This document shows, in pieces, positions 36,846 to 47,055 of a DNA stretch of 64,000 nt. The stretch is from positions 124,649 through 188,648 of the forward strand of contig CAXIPT010000009.1 in NCBI GenBank assembly GCA_964030475.1, read 5' to 3'. Origin of the DNA: Tethya wilhelma. Lineage: Eukaryota > Porifera > Demospongiae > Tethyida > Tethyidae. Positions within the stretch are counted from its first letter, which is position 1; each line of letters opens with the position of its first letter. The notes under the pieces were generated by a model. It worked only from the letters and a program-made list of their open reading frames with translations. It was not told where the DNA came from and did not search any database. The translations under genes and the position numbers were made by a program.

Positions 36846-39800
36846 GATCTAGGTACATCTCTCGTAAGTACTCACTGTACCTTACAATACACTCAGGAAG
36901 TTCAAGTCTTGGTTCAAAATTTCCTGTCAGATATGAGAATATCTAAATTTATTACTGTAACAACTATAAAATTAATATCATGCATAATAGCGAGTGTTTT
37001 TCAGACTGTAAGTCTATAGACCTTGTTTTCCAGTATATGCTGTGGTTTTATAAAATAATGCATGCACACTGTCAATGCACATGCATTTAATTAATTTATT
37101 AATAGCATTTTGAACGTGACCTTTGTGCTAGACCCTCTTTCTAGACACATGCAACATGATGAAGGAGGAGGGTCTAGCTCAATAGACTAGAAGTCATGAT
37201 GGTTTTTCTTCCATGGATCAAATTCTTTTGCAAAACCGTCAATTATGATGTAAGGTAAAGCGGGGCAATTCCGAGCCGAACACGGGGGGTGATTCCGATG
37301 TCGTAGTGCTAGCTAATTTCTCTACTATGAATGCTGTCCAGATTATGCTTTTCTTGAACTGCAGATCTGGTAGGTTCTGTTGATAGAAAAAAGTCACTGC
37401 TAAATAGCTAGCGTTTATAGCAGAGAAATAAGCGGATCAAAATTACCCCGCCCCGTCGAAATTGCCCATCCTTACCTTAATTGGGTTAGCCCAACGTACA
37501 TGTAATATTAAGGGTCATGTAGAAGTGCATAGTCAAGGGTCATGTTGCCAAAATTCAGCTTGGTCAAGAGTCAAGACGGTATTTTAACTGGACCAGGTCA
37601 AGATCTTGATCACATGCAGTCGCCACCCCTTGTGTAAATACGTAGGTATAAAGATCATCAAAAGACCATGTGGTTTGCATGTGCATCGATCTGCAAGCAC
37701 TCTTGTTTTTTTGTAGGGAATGACCAGTCTTTGATAGCCATTGTTCATATACCAGTGTTAAAAAAAGTGAATAATTATATAGTAAAAATTTTGCAAAACT
37801 AAGCAGTGCATGCCGGGTACCGGTAGTGCTGTAAAATATGGTATAATTATCATAAGACTCGGAACTTGGCACATGACTTCACGACTTCATTTTTCTATGC
37901 CCAAGTCTTATAAAATCTCACATAGGTTTTACTTGTATGCCTGCTGATACTTCAAGTTATCTCAATTGGCAAAGTGATAGTAGACTATAATAATAATAAT
38001 TATTACGTAATTTACTAAAAAAAAAAAAAACAAAAAAAAAATTGAAAATGTAATAAGACACAGGAATGGCGACTATAAATCATAAAAGAAAGCAAACAAG
38101 ATGGATTGTGTACAGAATCCTTCTGTGGGCTGAATGTAATACTCTTTTACCGTGTCGAGTCCCTGTTTTGCCCACAGGATGAATTCCGTATACACAATCT
38201 AAAAATTATTCCATCTTGTTTTCTTTCTTTTTACAATTTTATGTTTTATTACATATCCTCCAAGCCTACTGTATTTCTAGATAACGCACACTACATGGGG
38301 TGTAATTGATGGGTGCGGTTTCAAAGCCTAAGGGCTCAGAGATGCACAAAAGCCTCAGATCTCAGAAACTACATTGTTTTGCAAGATTCTACACATCAAA
38401 TTTCAAGATAATTTCGATTCTCATAAACGTAAGTACCTTCCATTGTGACTCTAGAGCTGCTGTTCTTCAGATAATTTAGTAACAGACACACACACACAAA
38501 ACGACTACCGTAACCCTCTGCACGTGCTACGCACGCACCGAGGCTTAACTAGACTGATTGTGGGTCAAGACTTGGGCGTGCTGAAATTGCAAGATGCCTT
38601 GTTCCAATACTTTTTACAACACTACCCATTCCTACACTGCTTATTTTTATAAAATTTTTGGCCCAGATAGCGAGTACGTCAGGTGCATCTGTCTGTCTGT
38701 CTGTCATCGTTGGGCTTTGTGTCTTCACGTAAGCTAATTCTAGCTAACATAATGATCGACCCATACCATGTAGTACTACCATGCATTACTCACACATGCG
38801 CATTAGTTTAGAGTATGCACATGCATGCATGTTTCGAGAGCTAGAGTCGAGAAATCAGACAGAGCCAGGTAGCTAAAGCAGAACAGTTGAGAAATGATTC
38901 AGCTGATAGCTATAGAGGTTGTAAAACTTAGACAGTTAAAACAAGATAGATGCTAAGCATATCTTATTAGAGAAAGGCACAGAAACAGTTAAACAGCAGC
39001 GCCCAACTCACTTACTGAACAGAAAGATGGGTAGTAACAGAGTCCAAAATAGCATGCGATCATCGGTCATTTATCGTGCAAGTAATCAAATTGTCCACAA
39101 ACTCAAACATGCACATACCATAGTGAATTTGTTTCATTTCCTTTTCCAAATCATGTTTACCAACTCCATGAAGTGCCTTCAAAAACTCTTGAAGGTTTAT
39201 GTCCTCTGTTGGAGCATTTTCCTTCCACCATTCCAGTGATTTCAAGAAGCACCATTGATCAGGATTAACTTCAGAACTCAAGTGTTTTTGATGACCATGA
39301 TCTTGTTTAATAGTGTCCAACACATTGTTTGGTACACCTAACTCCTGACAAATATCTTTCCACTTGTGAGCCACTGAAAATTTTATATTCTTTTCAAAAG
39401 GTTGACTTGAAGCTGCATATTATACAGAATGGTGTGGCATGGTATAATAGTTAATTTAAATCAATGAAGGAATAAGCAATGAATTCCACATAAAATTTTC
39501 CTATAATATTATATATTATTCTTGCCAACAAATTATTATTATAACATAGCTATATGCATACATACTTCCCATGTATGCATCTATCACTGTCTATAGGCTC
39601 GCTTACGGCTGCTGCAACTTGGACAGGTAAGTAACTCAATTGATTGCAAGTTACATTTAGTAAGCTAATAGTTGTCAATGGCTGCAACAAGCTCCATATC
39701 TGTTTGTGTTCTTGAGAACCCATTTGTGGAACTTAACAAAGCAGGATTACCAAAATCTTTATGCTTTCACCTTCAAGAACAAGGTCTACATTTAGGCCAA

Positions 39801-42800
39801 GCTCAATGGACAGCAAAGCATACAAATGCAGGCTTCTCAATTTGTTTCTTCTGGCCAGCCCTGAAAAGGTTTTCATCTGGCCAGACACCAACCAGGCAAC
39901 AAAAAAGGAAGAAAAGAAACAACAACAACAACAAAAACATGAGGTCAACTTCTGGAAGTTCAGGAACTGCCCCTAAGAATGAGAATCGTTCAACCATTCA
40001 AGCTGATAAACCATCTCTAATTAATGCTCATGAGAATAAAGAACTGTCTCTACAGCCTGATACATCTGATTCCACTAACAGAACTTCAAGATATGAGGAT
40101 ACTGACGAAGTAGTCAAGCTATCAGAGTGCAATAATGTCGTTTTCGAGAAGAGAAGAGGAGATCACAGGAGTAAAGTTTACAACTGAGACTGAAAATGGT
40201 GAGGAAGGCTGGACACGTGTACTAAGTTAAGAGGAGGAGGAAGAGGATGAAGCAACCTAGTGGAAATGGCAGTGAAGATAGTGGCAGTGAGCTTGACGTA
40301 AGCAGAGCCAGGGAAGTACAGTATCAAGTACGTCAGGACATCCCAGGTCTCTACATTCGTACTGGATCAACACTGAAAAGAAATGTAACGTGGACCCCAG
40401 TAAAATCAAGCCCAGTTGCCTCAAGAACTAGATTTAAGAAGAAACAGTCATGTACTCCGTACACTTAAGTAATAATATTCAATCAATATAAGCTTATAGG
40501 ACCAGGCTGCACTTTTTATTAGTGTCAGTCCTTCAACCACACCTTATTGTACTACAAAGATACTGCTTGTCACCTACTGCACATCTCAGTTTGTTTTTTT
40601 TTTTGTCTATTTTGTGGTTGTAAAGCAAATAATAATAATAATAAACTATGCATAATAGTATGGTAGCCTATAGTTGCCATCACAGTGTGCTGTCACAGTT
40701 TTGTGGCTATAATTATAGTGAACTGGACTGCATGCATAATGAGTACCTGGACTAGTTAGCTAAACTCAATAAGGTAACACGGGGTAATTTCGGTCACTCT
40801 TCAGCTAGTTGAAATTCGAAACAATATATCTTCTTCACTAGACGGTCCAACTTCTTCCTGGGCCTGCGTGAGGTACTACACTATGTATTGTTAGTATCTT
40901 GCAGCAAAAAACTTGACGTGATCACTTAAAATTGCTTCTAAGTGGAAAATCTTTCGTGGTTTACAATCCTCGTTCAATATCCGGAAAAATTGATTTTTGG
41001 GGGTATTTTCGGTCACCCAGTGAAGATGAGCTCAGCAACTGCCATGAGTCAGAATTTGCGAACCATATGCCCCCACATTAGTTTGTTGGCCTGTTTAGAT
41101 TACTATGAAAAAATGAGATAATATATAACAACATTTCTTTGTTTGTATTTTTGTATTGTTCTGAACTGTCATAATTTCGAAATTTTCGCCATTGTTCTAT
41201 TTTGCGATAACATACGGTACTGAGACTTTGACCTCCCGCTACCAGACTGCAGCACCAGTACAAGAATGTAGGGGTGTAGTAATACCAGAAAGGACTGGAG
41301 ATTATTGTAGTGCTGTCATATTGCCGCTGCTGCCCTTCGTTAGAGAAGGAGAGCTAAAGTGCTGAAGTTTTGGTAGATTGTGGCGCTTTTGCAAACAAGA
41401 CTACAAGGAACATTACTTACTGTCCCATCTAGAACAAACAACGATGAACTAGAACAAGGGAGCTAGAGACAGCTGAGTAGTGCCACAGTATGTGGAACAC
41501 TTCAGCTTTGAGCAAAAGTCCTGTCTGTAGCTGAGAGTGATTTGTTTACAAAGTGACCGGAAATGAACCGTGACCGAAATTACCCCGTTTTACCTTACCG
41601 TATAGCAGGAAATTTCCGTGGGGTGCAAATTTTCATTAAGCCTAGCGCCTCGGCGCGTGCGTAGCACGTGCAGAGGATTATGGTAGTCGTTTTGTGTGTC
41701 TGTTTGTTCCATCGAAATCTCAAGAAAGGCAGCTCTAGCGACAAAATTGATGGTACTTACGTTCATAAAATGATCTTGTAAAAATATATTTTTTGTTGTC
41801 TAAAATACTTTAGTTTCCGAAATTTCAGGCTTTCTGAGCGCTTAGCTTCGAGACCACGCCTACTAATTTGGTGTGCGTTATCCAGAATTTGTGTAGTAAA
41901 TACTGACAAGCCTCTGCTGACAAGCACACTGAGGAACATGGCTCTCTGAATGGCTGTTGTTGCTGAACTGTTGGCCATTGTTGTTTGGCAAGACAGACAG
42001 GAGTTGGCCTGCTTTATATATGTAAGCATATATATAGGGCATGCAAAGATTTTTACATTGTGGCCAGCTTGATACAGCTAGCTAAATAAATCAGTGCATC
42101 ACTGAGTTAGACTCACTGTAGGTCCAGCAGCTAGACTTTTCTATCTGACAGCAACTGAGTATTCCAATGCATGTATAATTATTGTAGCAAAGCTAATCTG
42201 GTTCATAGTCTGTGACATGTGCTGCTTTACCATGCACCGTGACTCAAAGTTAGTATGAGTCTAGATGGATTAGTTGCTGAAGTTCTCAGTGATACACTCT
42301 TTTGCACAGTGTGCTAGCTAGTTGAGTGTGCCGAGGCTTATGCACCATCGGTGCCTTCATTATTTTTGTGAATGACCGGTCACCCATGAGTCACAAAATT
42401 TGCCCTCCCACGAAATTTTTCCAAGGTCGAAGGTTACAATGCTGGGCCGCACGCACGTTGTCAAAGACGTCAGTTCTCTGTCTCTTGCCCATCCTTTCAA
42501 GAAGTTTGCAGTCTAAATAGGTAGTATCTAGCTAGAATATTATAGTATTCTATATACATGTATACCACAGCAGATAAACTGTCACAAGACCTTCCAGCAC
42601 TGTAAGTTGGAGATACTTGATTCACGAAAATTATAACTACGAATATTTTCTTCTGAAGCGCGGTCTAGGCTTTTCATGAAAATTATTTGCCGCTATATAT
42701 ACGGTATTACTATTAGTATTATCATGATCATGCAGTCACTATAATCAGTATAATCACTGCATGTGCAACTGTTTATATTGAAATTTAACATTCAGCTACA

Positions 42801-45124
42801 CAAGTTACTCCCTGATTGGAGTTTAGATGGATCACTGGACGCGGCATGCATGCATGGCATGCTGACATGTAATCTACTTACCTGCATCAGTGGGCCTTAC
42901 TTATTGCCGCTACTTAGACTCAGTACTGCAGATAGTCTTACATGCATGTGCGTGTGTTTAGCTATATATACATACTAGTTAAGTGCACCAAGGCTTATGC
43001 TTATGCACCATATATAGGTGCCTTCATTATAATTATTGTAACTTATTCATTGTAAAATGTTGTGAGAAGGCCCTATATAGGGTATACACAAAGCAAGCCG
43101 GCAACTCAAGTTTCTTCCAGATGCAGCATATACAGGTAATTATACAGCGCACTAATTGAACCAGTAATAGGGGAGTATCTACAGGATTTAGAATAGAAGG
43201 GTGCTGAACAATAATGGGTGCAAAGTGCCCAAAAATTTGTTTGGAGGCCACACCCACTTTTGGTCACGTGACTAGGTCTAGCATGCGTAAAGTGTGCTCA
43301 CGTTAGCTCTTCCCAGCATTAGCTGTGAGAACTTAACGTCTACAGAGACTACTCTACAGCTAGCAATGTAAGTTTATAACTAAATACAAATTGAAAAGTA
43401 CAAAATTTTGTTGAGTAAAATAATCGCTACGGCTTTACTGCCAAAGACGAAGTGACTAATTATATTCACAACACTTTTGCAAGCTGGAGGGGGATGCTTG
43501 AGCACCTGGAGCACCCCCCCCGGAATACGCTCCTGAGTAAAAAAGCAAGAAACGTAGTTATGGTCTACCGTATAGCACAAAATATTGGCGGGAATAAAAT
43601 TTGGCGGATTGTCCAAAATTTAATGATTGGCGGATTTTATTTTGGCGTTTGCGTACGCAGCAATACACGTATTCCATATGTACATGCACAAAAATGACGA
43701 TTTGGCGGATTTAATATTGTCAGTCCTTACCAAAACCGCCAATCCGCCAATATTAAAACCCGCCAAATTTTTGTGCTATACCGGGCGGTATCAAATTTTG
43801 AACTTCAGAGACACTTGGCATAGCAATTAAAAATAGAAATCTCCTCTTTGATTTGTCTGCTACAATTAAAGAGTCTGGAAAGAGCACAGATCATTGAAGT
43901 ATAAAATCCAACAAAATCATATGGTTTTTGCTCCACTAAAGTTAACAGTCCTTCTTTCGCAATTCTCCAGTGCTCTCTCCAGAGTGCTCTAGCTTGTTTT
44001 CTTGACGCATGCAGTTAGAAAACTGCCTATAAGGGAGGCCTCTATGCATGTTTAAAGGCTTAGCTATCTTTCTCTGAATGTTAATAGACATGAATATTTT
44101 GCATTGTATCAATAGGACAGTTTACCCATTCCTACTATACATAGTAGATTTGCTGCAGCATTGCTGCAGCAGTAGAAGCCACGTGCACACATATGTATAT
44201 AGCTGTACAAGCTGTGGAGTAATGCAACCCCTAAGGCACATGAATATAATAACCTATGTGGGCACGTCTCAATTTGGACATGGCTTTGTGCTACTACTAT
44301 AGCTATAGTTTATTTGCCAGATCCTTTCTTTCCTCACAAAAGTAAGCAGGGCACTTGGCCTCAACATGAACTAGTCTCAAACCAATTTGGATGGTTAAAC
44401 TGCACATGGAGCTTTAAAGCATGGATAGAGCGTCTCTTGACTTTTTGGCCCCAGTTAGATTGTAGATTTTTACTGAGACAATCTTCGCTTGATCATGAGT
44501 GCCTAGACTTGCAGGGATCTTTGCTGGAATTGGAATTGGGAATGTGACCTTGAAGTGTAGCAAGGATTTGAACTTAGTGCACCCCTAGCCGTACTACCAT
44601 ACGTACGATTAACATATCAACCATACAAATCCTTATATTACCTTACCATAGGCTGGACAAAGTGTCTCTTTTCCAGCATCAAAAACTTCATGACCCTGAG
44701 TATGAAGTGCTTTAGCAAGTACATCAAATGTTGTCTCACTGGCTACAGTATAGTTTAGCCACGATTCGAACATATCAATTAAACAAAGCTGAGAGAAACT
44801 AGGATGGTTGTGATGATTGGCTTGAATGCCATCAAGCCTGTACTTTGGAAGACCAAGTTGGATACCTAGCTCTCTCCATTTGGCTGTCATAGGTAGCTTT
44901 GCCAGCTCGGACAAGAAGCTCCGAGGAACTATATATAATACACAGGGGGAGGGTATTGAATATGATTATCGCGGCCCATTTTCATGCCCAGCTAGTTATA
45001 GGCATGCTGTAGGTAGGTATGACTTACTAATAGTAGGCCCAGGATTTGTCTCAATATCTCCAGACAACAGCAGTAGCAGAACTAGAGAAACTGCTAGGAC
45101 TCCACAAGAGAAAGACAGATCCAT
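36846..45124 (-). CDS. 2A-headed NLR gene, copy 2: DEATH-DEATH-NACHT (partial)
   Basis: Minus-strand exons 45124-45028, 44928-44647, 39373-39119 and 36923-36846 join with matching phases (each ends phase 1). Exon 1 encodes a hydrophobic leader ending LLLLLSGDIETNPGP, a canonical 2A motif (residues 23-30). Exon 2 encodes a DEATH-fold (AKWRELGIQLGLPKYRLDGI…MFESWL…LAKALHTQG). Exon 3 encodes a second DEATH-fold (HKWKDICQELGVPNNVLDTI…SLEWWKENA…LQEFLKALH). Exon 4 starts the NACHT exon (LPECIVRYSEYLREMYL) and hits the N at 36845. It is a close paralogue of the gene at 47056-48951. NLRs are cytosolic immune sensors, and 2A-like leaders are known on sponge and sea urchin NLRs. The 5.3-kb intron between exons 2 and 3 is full of transposable elements. 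The C-terminus is missing or may be 34041-35483. Confidence 0.75.
37251..37479. mobile_element. Short TIR element (TAAGGTAA family)
   Basis: Left end TAAGGTAAAGCGGGGCAATT and the right end, read in reverse, TAAGGTAAGGATGGGCAATT are inverted repeats enclosing 229 bp without a coding frame. Related ends occur at 40770-41597. Confidence 0.75.
37980..38042. repeat. AT-rich simple repeats (TAA)n and poly(A)
   Basis: TAATAATAATAATTATTA followed by A runs of 14 and 9 bases. Confidence 0.9.
38049..38253. repeat. Foldback element, 205 bp
   Basis: Inverted arms share TGTAATAA, AAAGAAAG(C/A)AAACAAGATGGA, ATTGTGTA and CTGTGGGC (left) with GCCCACAG, TACACAAT, TCCATCTTGTTTTCTTTC and TTATTACA (right). Non-coding; MITE-like. 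Confidence 0.8.
38303..38565 (+). repeat. Dispersed repeat, copy 1
   Basis: Contains GTAAGTACCTTCCATTGTGACTCTAGAGCTGC, an (AC)n block, AAAACGACTACCGTAACCCTCTGCACGTGCTACGCACGC. The same order, inverted, occurs at 41640-41870. Confidence 0.75.
39678..40468 (+). pseudogene. Unrecognised, probably decayed coding segment in the NLR intron
   Basis: From ATG 39678 an open frame runs to 40187 with a basic, Asn/Lys-rich middle (RKKRNNNNNKN) and an acidic tail. A second frame follows (KFTTETENGEEGWTRVLS…), and a third at 40247-40468 contains GSEDSGSELDVSRAREVQYQVRQD and WTPVKSSPVASRTRFKKKQ. The peptides look coding-like but sit in three frames, so I read it as a broken gene or a retroelement ORF1 remnant. 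No family recognised. Confidence 0.35.
40770..41597. mobile_element. Non-autonomous DNA transposon with 25-bp TIRs and TA ends
   Basis: Left TAAGGTAACACGGGGTAATTTC and right end in reverse TAAGGTAAAACGGGGTAATTTC differ by one base and extend through GGTCAC. TA at both outer edges suggests a TA target duplication, as with Tc1/mariner-type elements. The 828-bp body has no transposase frame. Confidence 0.82.
41640..41870 (-). repeat. Dispersed repeat, copy 2 (inverted relative to 38303-38565)
   Basis: GCGTGCGTAGCACGTGCAGAGG, TAGTCGTTTTGTGTGTCTG, GCAGCTCTAG, GGTACTTACG and CTGAGCGCTTAGCTTCGAGACC mirror the plus-strand copy in reverse order. Only part of the element may be present. Confidence 0.75.
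43566..43790. mobile_element. MITE with TACCGTATAGC-type ends
   Basis: TACCGTATAGCACAAAATATTGGCGGG at the left mirrors CCCGCCAAATTTTTGTGCTATACC at the right, with GGCGGATT words inside in both directions. Length about 225 bp, no ORF. Confidence 0.8.
44548..44600 (-). repeat. Possible SINE B-box remnant
   Basis: On the minus strand, AGTTCAAATCCTTGC (44575-44561) resembles a Pol III B box. No clear A box found. Confidence 0.3.
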
Positions 45125-45231
45125 ATTATCGTGCAAACACACAAGCCTGACCAAAAGTCATGTGATGATGTATATATATAGCTCGAGTACTCGAGTAGAG
45201 CCGGCTATATAAGCGAGCCCAGCGGGCTGAG
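45125..45231. promoter_or_regulatory. 5' flank of NLR copy 2
   Basis: Short upstream region with a CTCGAGTACTCGAG palindrome at 45182-45195 and GC-rich sequence after it. Promoter role is inferred from position. Confidence 0.4.
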
Positions 45232-45297
45232 CTGATCCACAATATGGCCATATGGCCTGCCGGCCTAGCGCCGGGCCGGCCGGCCGGGGTGGATCAG
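45232..45297. repeat. GC-rich imperfect palindrome
   Basis: CTGATCCAC…GTGGATCAG arms enclose a GGCCATATGGCC palindrome and a run of GGCCGG words; unusually GC-rich for this window. Confidence 0.75.
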
Positions 45298-46229
45298 TCT
45301 GACGCAATTAACCTAGTTTTAAAGTTATACAGACGAGAAGAGGAATGAAGAAACAGACCAGAGATAAGAGAAGACTTAGACTTGAGAGCAGACATCAGGA
45401 GTCCTCTAGACCTTACAAGAACAGTATTGTATACACTTTGTAATTTAGCAATGGAGTGAACTATACCAGTGTGACTGTGACGAGGTACTTGAACTGCCCC
45501 AAATTTTACGAAGAATATTATTAAAAGATACCTCCACACTTCTTAAAGCAGGTGAAGAGGACTTCCAGAGACAGGCACCATATATAAAGAGAGACAGTAT
45601 GACTGGAATAATCTAGTCTTAACAATAGGATCACAACAGGAAAACATATGTAAAATAATATTATAGTTAGTTAGCCTTGTGGCGTTAGAGATGGCATAGA
45701 TGTCTTCATCATCAGAAAAGTTGCAAGTAAGAATGTGACCCAGGTGCATAATGTTTGAAGTATTAAGAGATTTGCCACAGAATGCAAAGTTGGGAGTTGA
45801 CAGATTAAAGTTTACCGATTTACTAAATTTAATGAATTGAGTCTTATCAGGATTAAAAATAAGGTGGTGAGAGTGAGCAAAAGTTGAACATGTACCAAGC
45901 ATACCATTGTTCTGCAGGTCATTTAAAAGGTCATTAATATAAACAGGTGAAATGACACCACCCTGACGAACACCATTGGAGGAGGAAAATGGTACTGAAA
46001 AAGAATTACACCATCTGACTTGAAATTGCCGAGTTGCATACCAAGAGAGTAGAAGTCTAGAGACAGGAGTTGGCAAATTTCTTTGGAGTAACTTTTTGAA
46101 TAACAGATTATGATCTACACGATCAAATGCTTTGCTGGCATCAAGAAAATAATAATAATATAATAATGCTGCATATAATAATATAATATTGCTGCAATGC
46201 GCATATGCTGCATTGATTGGATCATGCAA
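45294..46229 (-). mobile_element. Non-LTR retrotransposon reverse transcriptase fragment
   Basis: Minus-strand frame 46229-45543 encodes LDASKAFDRVDHNLL and NGVRQGGVISP, two reverse-transcriptase blocks of LINE-type elements. It passes directly from LNDLQNNGMLG to CSTFAHSHHLIFNPDKTQFI, lacking the YADD catalytic block, so it carries an internal in-frame deletion. The frame then shifts to 45539-45294 (RYLLIIFFVKFGAVQVPRHSHTGIVHSIA), which looks like the usual C-terminal part. The 5' side ends in an (AAT)n tract. Dead, 5'-truncated copy; CR1/jockey-like by appearance. Confidence 0.82.
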
Positions 46230-46511
46230 GTATAGCTTCTTCTTCTTTCTTTCTTTCTTGCCTTTAGGTCAACGCAACTGGTCGATCCGGACCTTTCTTA
46301 GATTGAAGGCTATAATATATATAGATTTAGAGTAGCACTTGGCGCATGGCCTGGGCAGGAGAGGCGCGCGCTAGGCCGGCTGTGGGGCGCATGCGCAGGA
46401 GACTTCGATCGTTCCCTCGCGTATACGTATACAGATCGTTCGCGGAAATCGGAAAGACTGAAATGAAATTCCAGTAGGTGGAGCTTGGCCTACCTTTGGG
46501 TCCGGTGTCAT

Positions 46512-46594
46512 GTGAAATTGGTCACCCCCCATTTTAGTCACCCCGGGTGACTAATTTCACGGTAAAATCTAAAATTCTAGTCACCCGGGTGACT
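46512..46594. repeat. Tandem hairpins built on TCACCCGGGTGA
   Basis: GTGAAATTGGTCACCCC (46512-46528) pairs with CGGGTGACTAATTTCAC (46544-46560), and AGTCACCCGGGTGACT (46579-46594) is a perfect 16-base palindrome. A further GGTCACCCCTTTCACG lies at about 46631. Confidence 0.85.
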
Positions 46595-46783
46595 GATATA
46601 CACGGGAAATCACGCACCCCTTCGTAAAAATGGTCACCCCTTTCACGACTTGGATGGAAAAGCAAATACGCTCTTAGAAAGAGTAGGTAGACTGTTAGTG
46701 ATTCTTGGTTCTCACTATATAGGCCTAGATCTATATCAATTTAGCTGCCTTGTACTTGTACACAGCCTCCTTAGTTTCGTCTG

Positions 46784-46816
46784 CTGCATCATACTGAGAT
46801 TCTCAGTATGATGCAG
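46784..46816. repeat. Perfect palindrome, 16-base arms, one-base centre
   Basis: CTGCATCATACTGAGA-T-TCTCAGTATGATGCAG, no mismatch. Confidence 0.95.
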
Positions 46817-46842
46817 ACAAAACCTCAGATAATATGTATAAT

Positions 46843-46884
46843 CATAGATAATAGAGACTTCGTACGAAGTCTCTATTATCTATG
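46843..46884. repeat. Perfect 42-bp palindrome
   Basis: CATAGATAATAGAGACTTCG-TA-CGAAGTCTCTATTATCTATG has no mismatch and no loop. Arms share a word with 35737-35791. Confidence 0.95.
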
Positions 46885-47055
46885 GTATAATCTATGGCTG
46901 CATGCACACAATATGATGCGCCCAGCGTCTGAGTACTTGCTTTTTTCAACATCTAATCACAGATCATGCTAACCCCATCTGCATACAATGATGTTCAAGT
47001 TATCATGTGAGTATTAACACTATAATATACATGTATACAGAAACTGCATGATTTA

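Noticed and set aside
42326..43030. Open frames around two TTATGCACCAT…GGTGCCTTCATTAT words
   Set aside because: The words recur at 42338 and 42990 and mark dispersed non-coding repeat sequence, not exons.
44314..44547. Small plus-strand open frame in the NLR intron
   Set aside because: No neighbours, no splice context and near a SINE-like B box; most likely repeat-derived.
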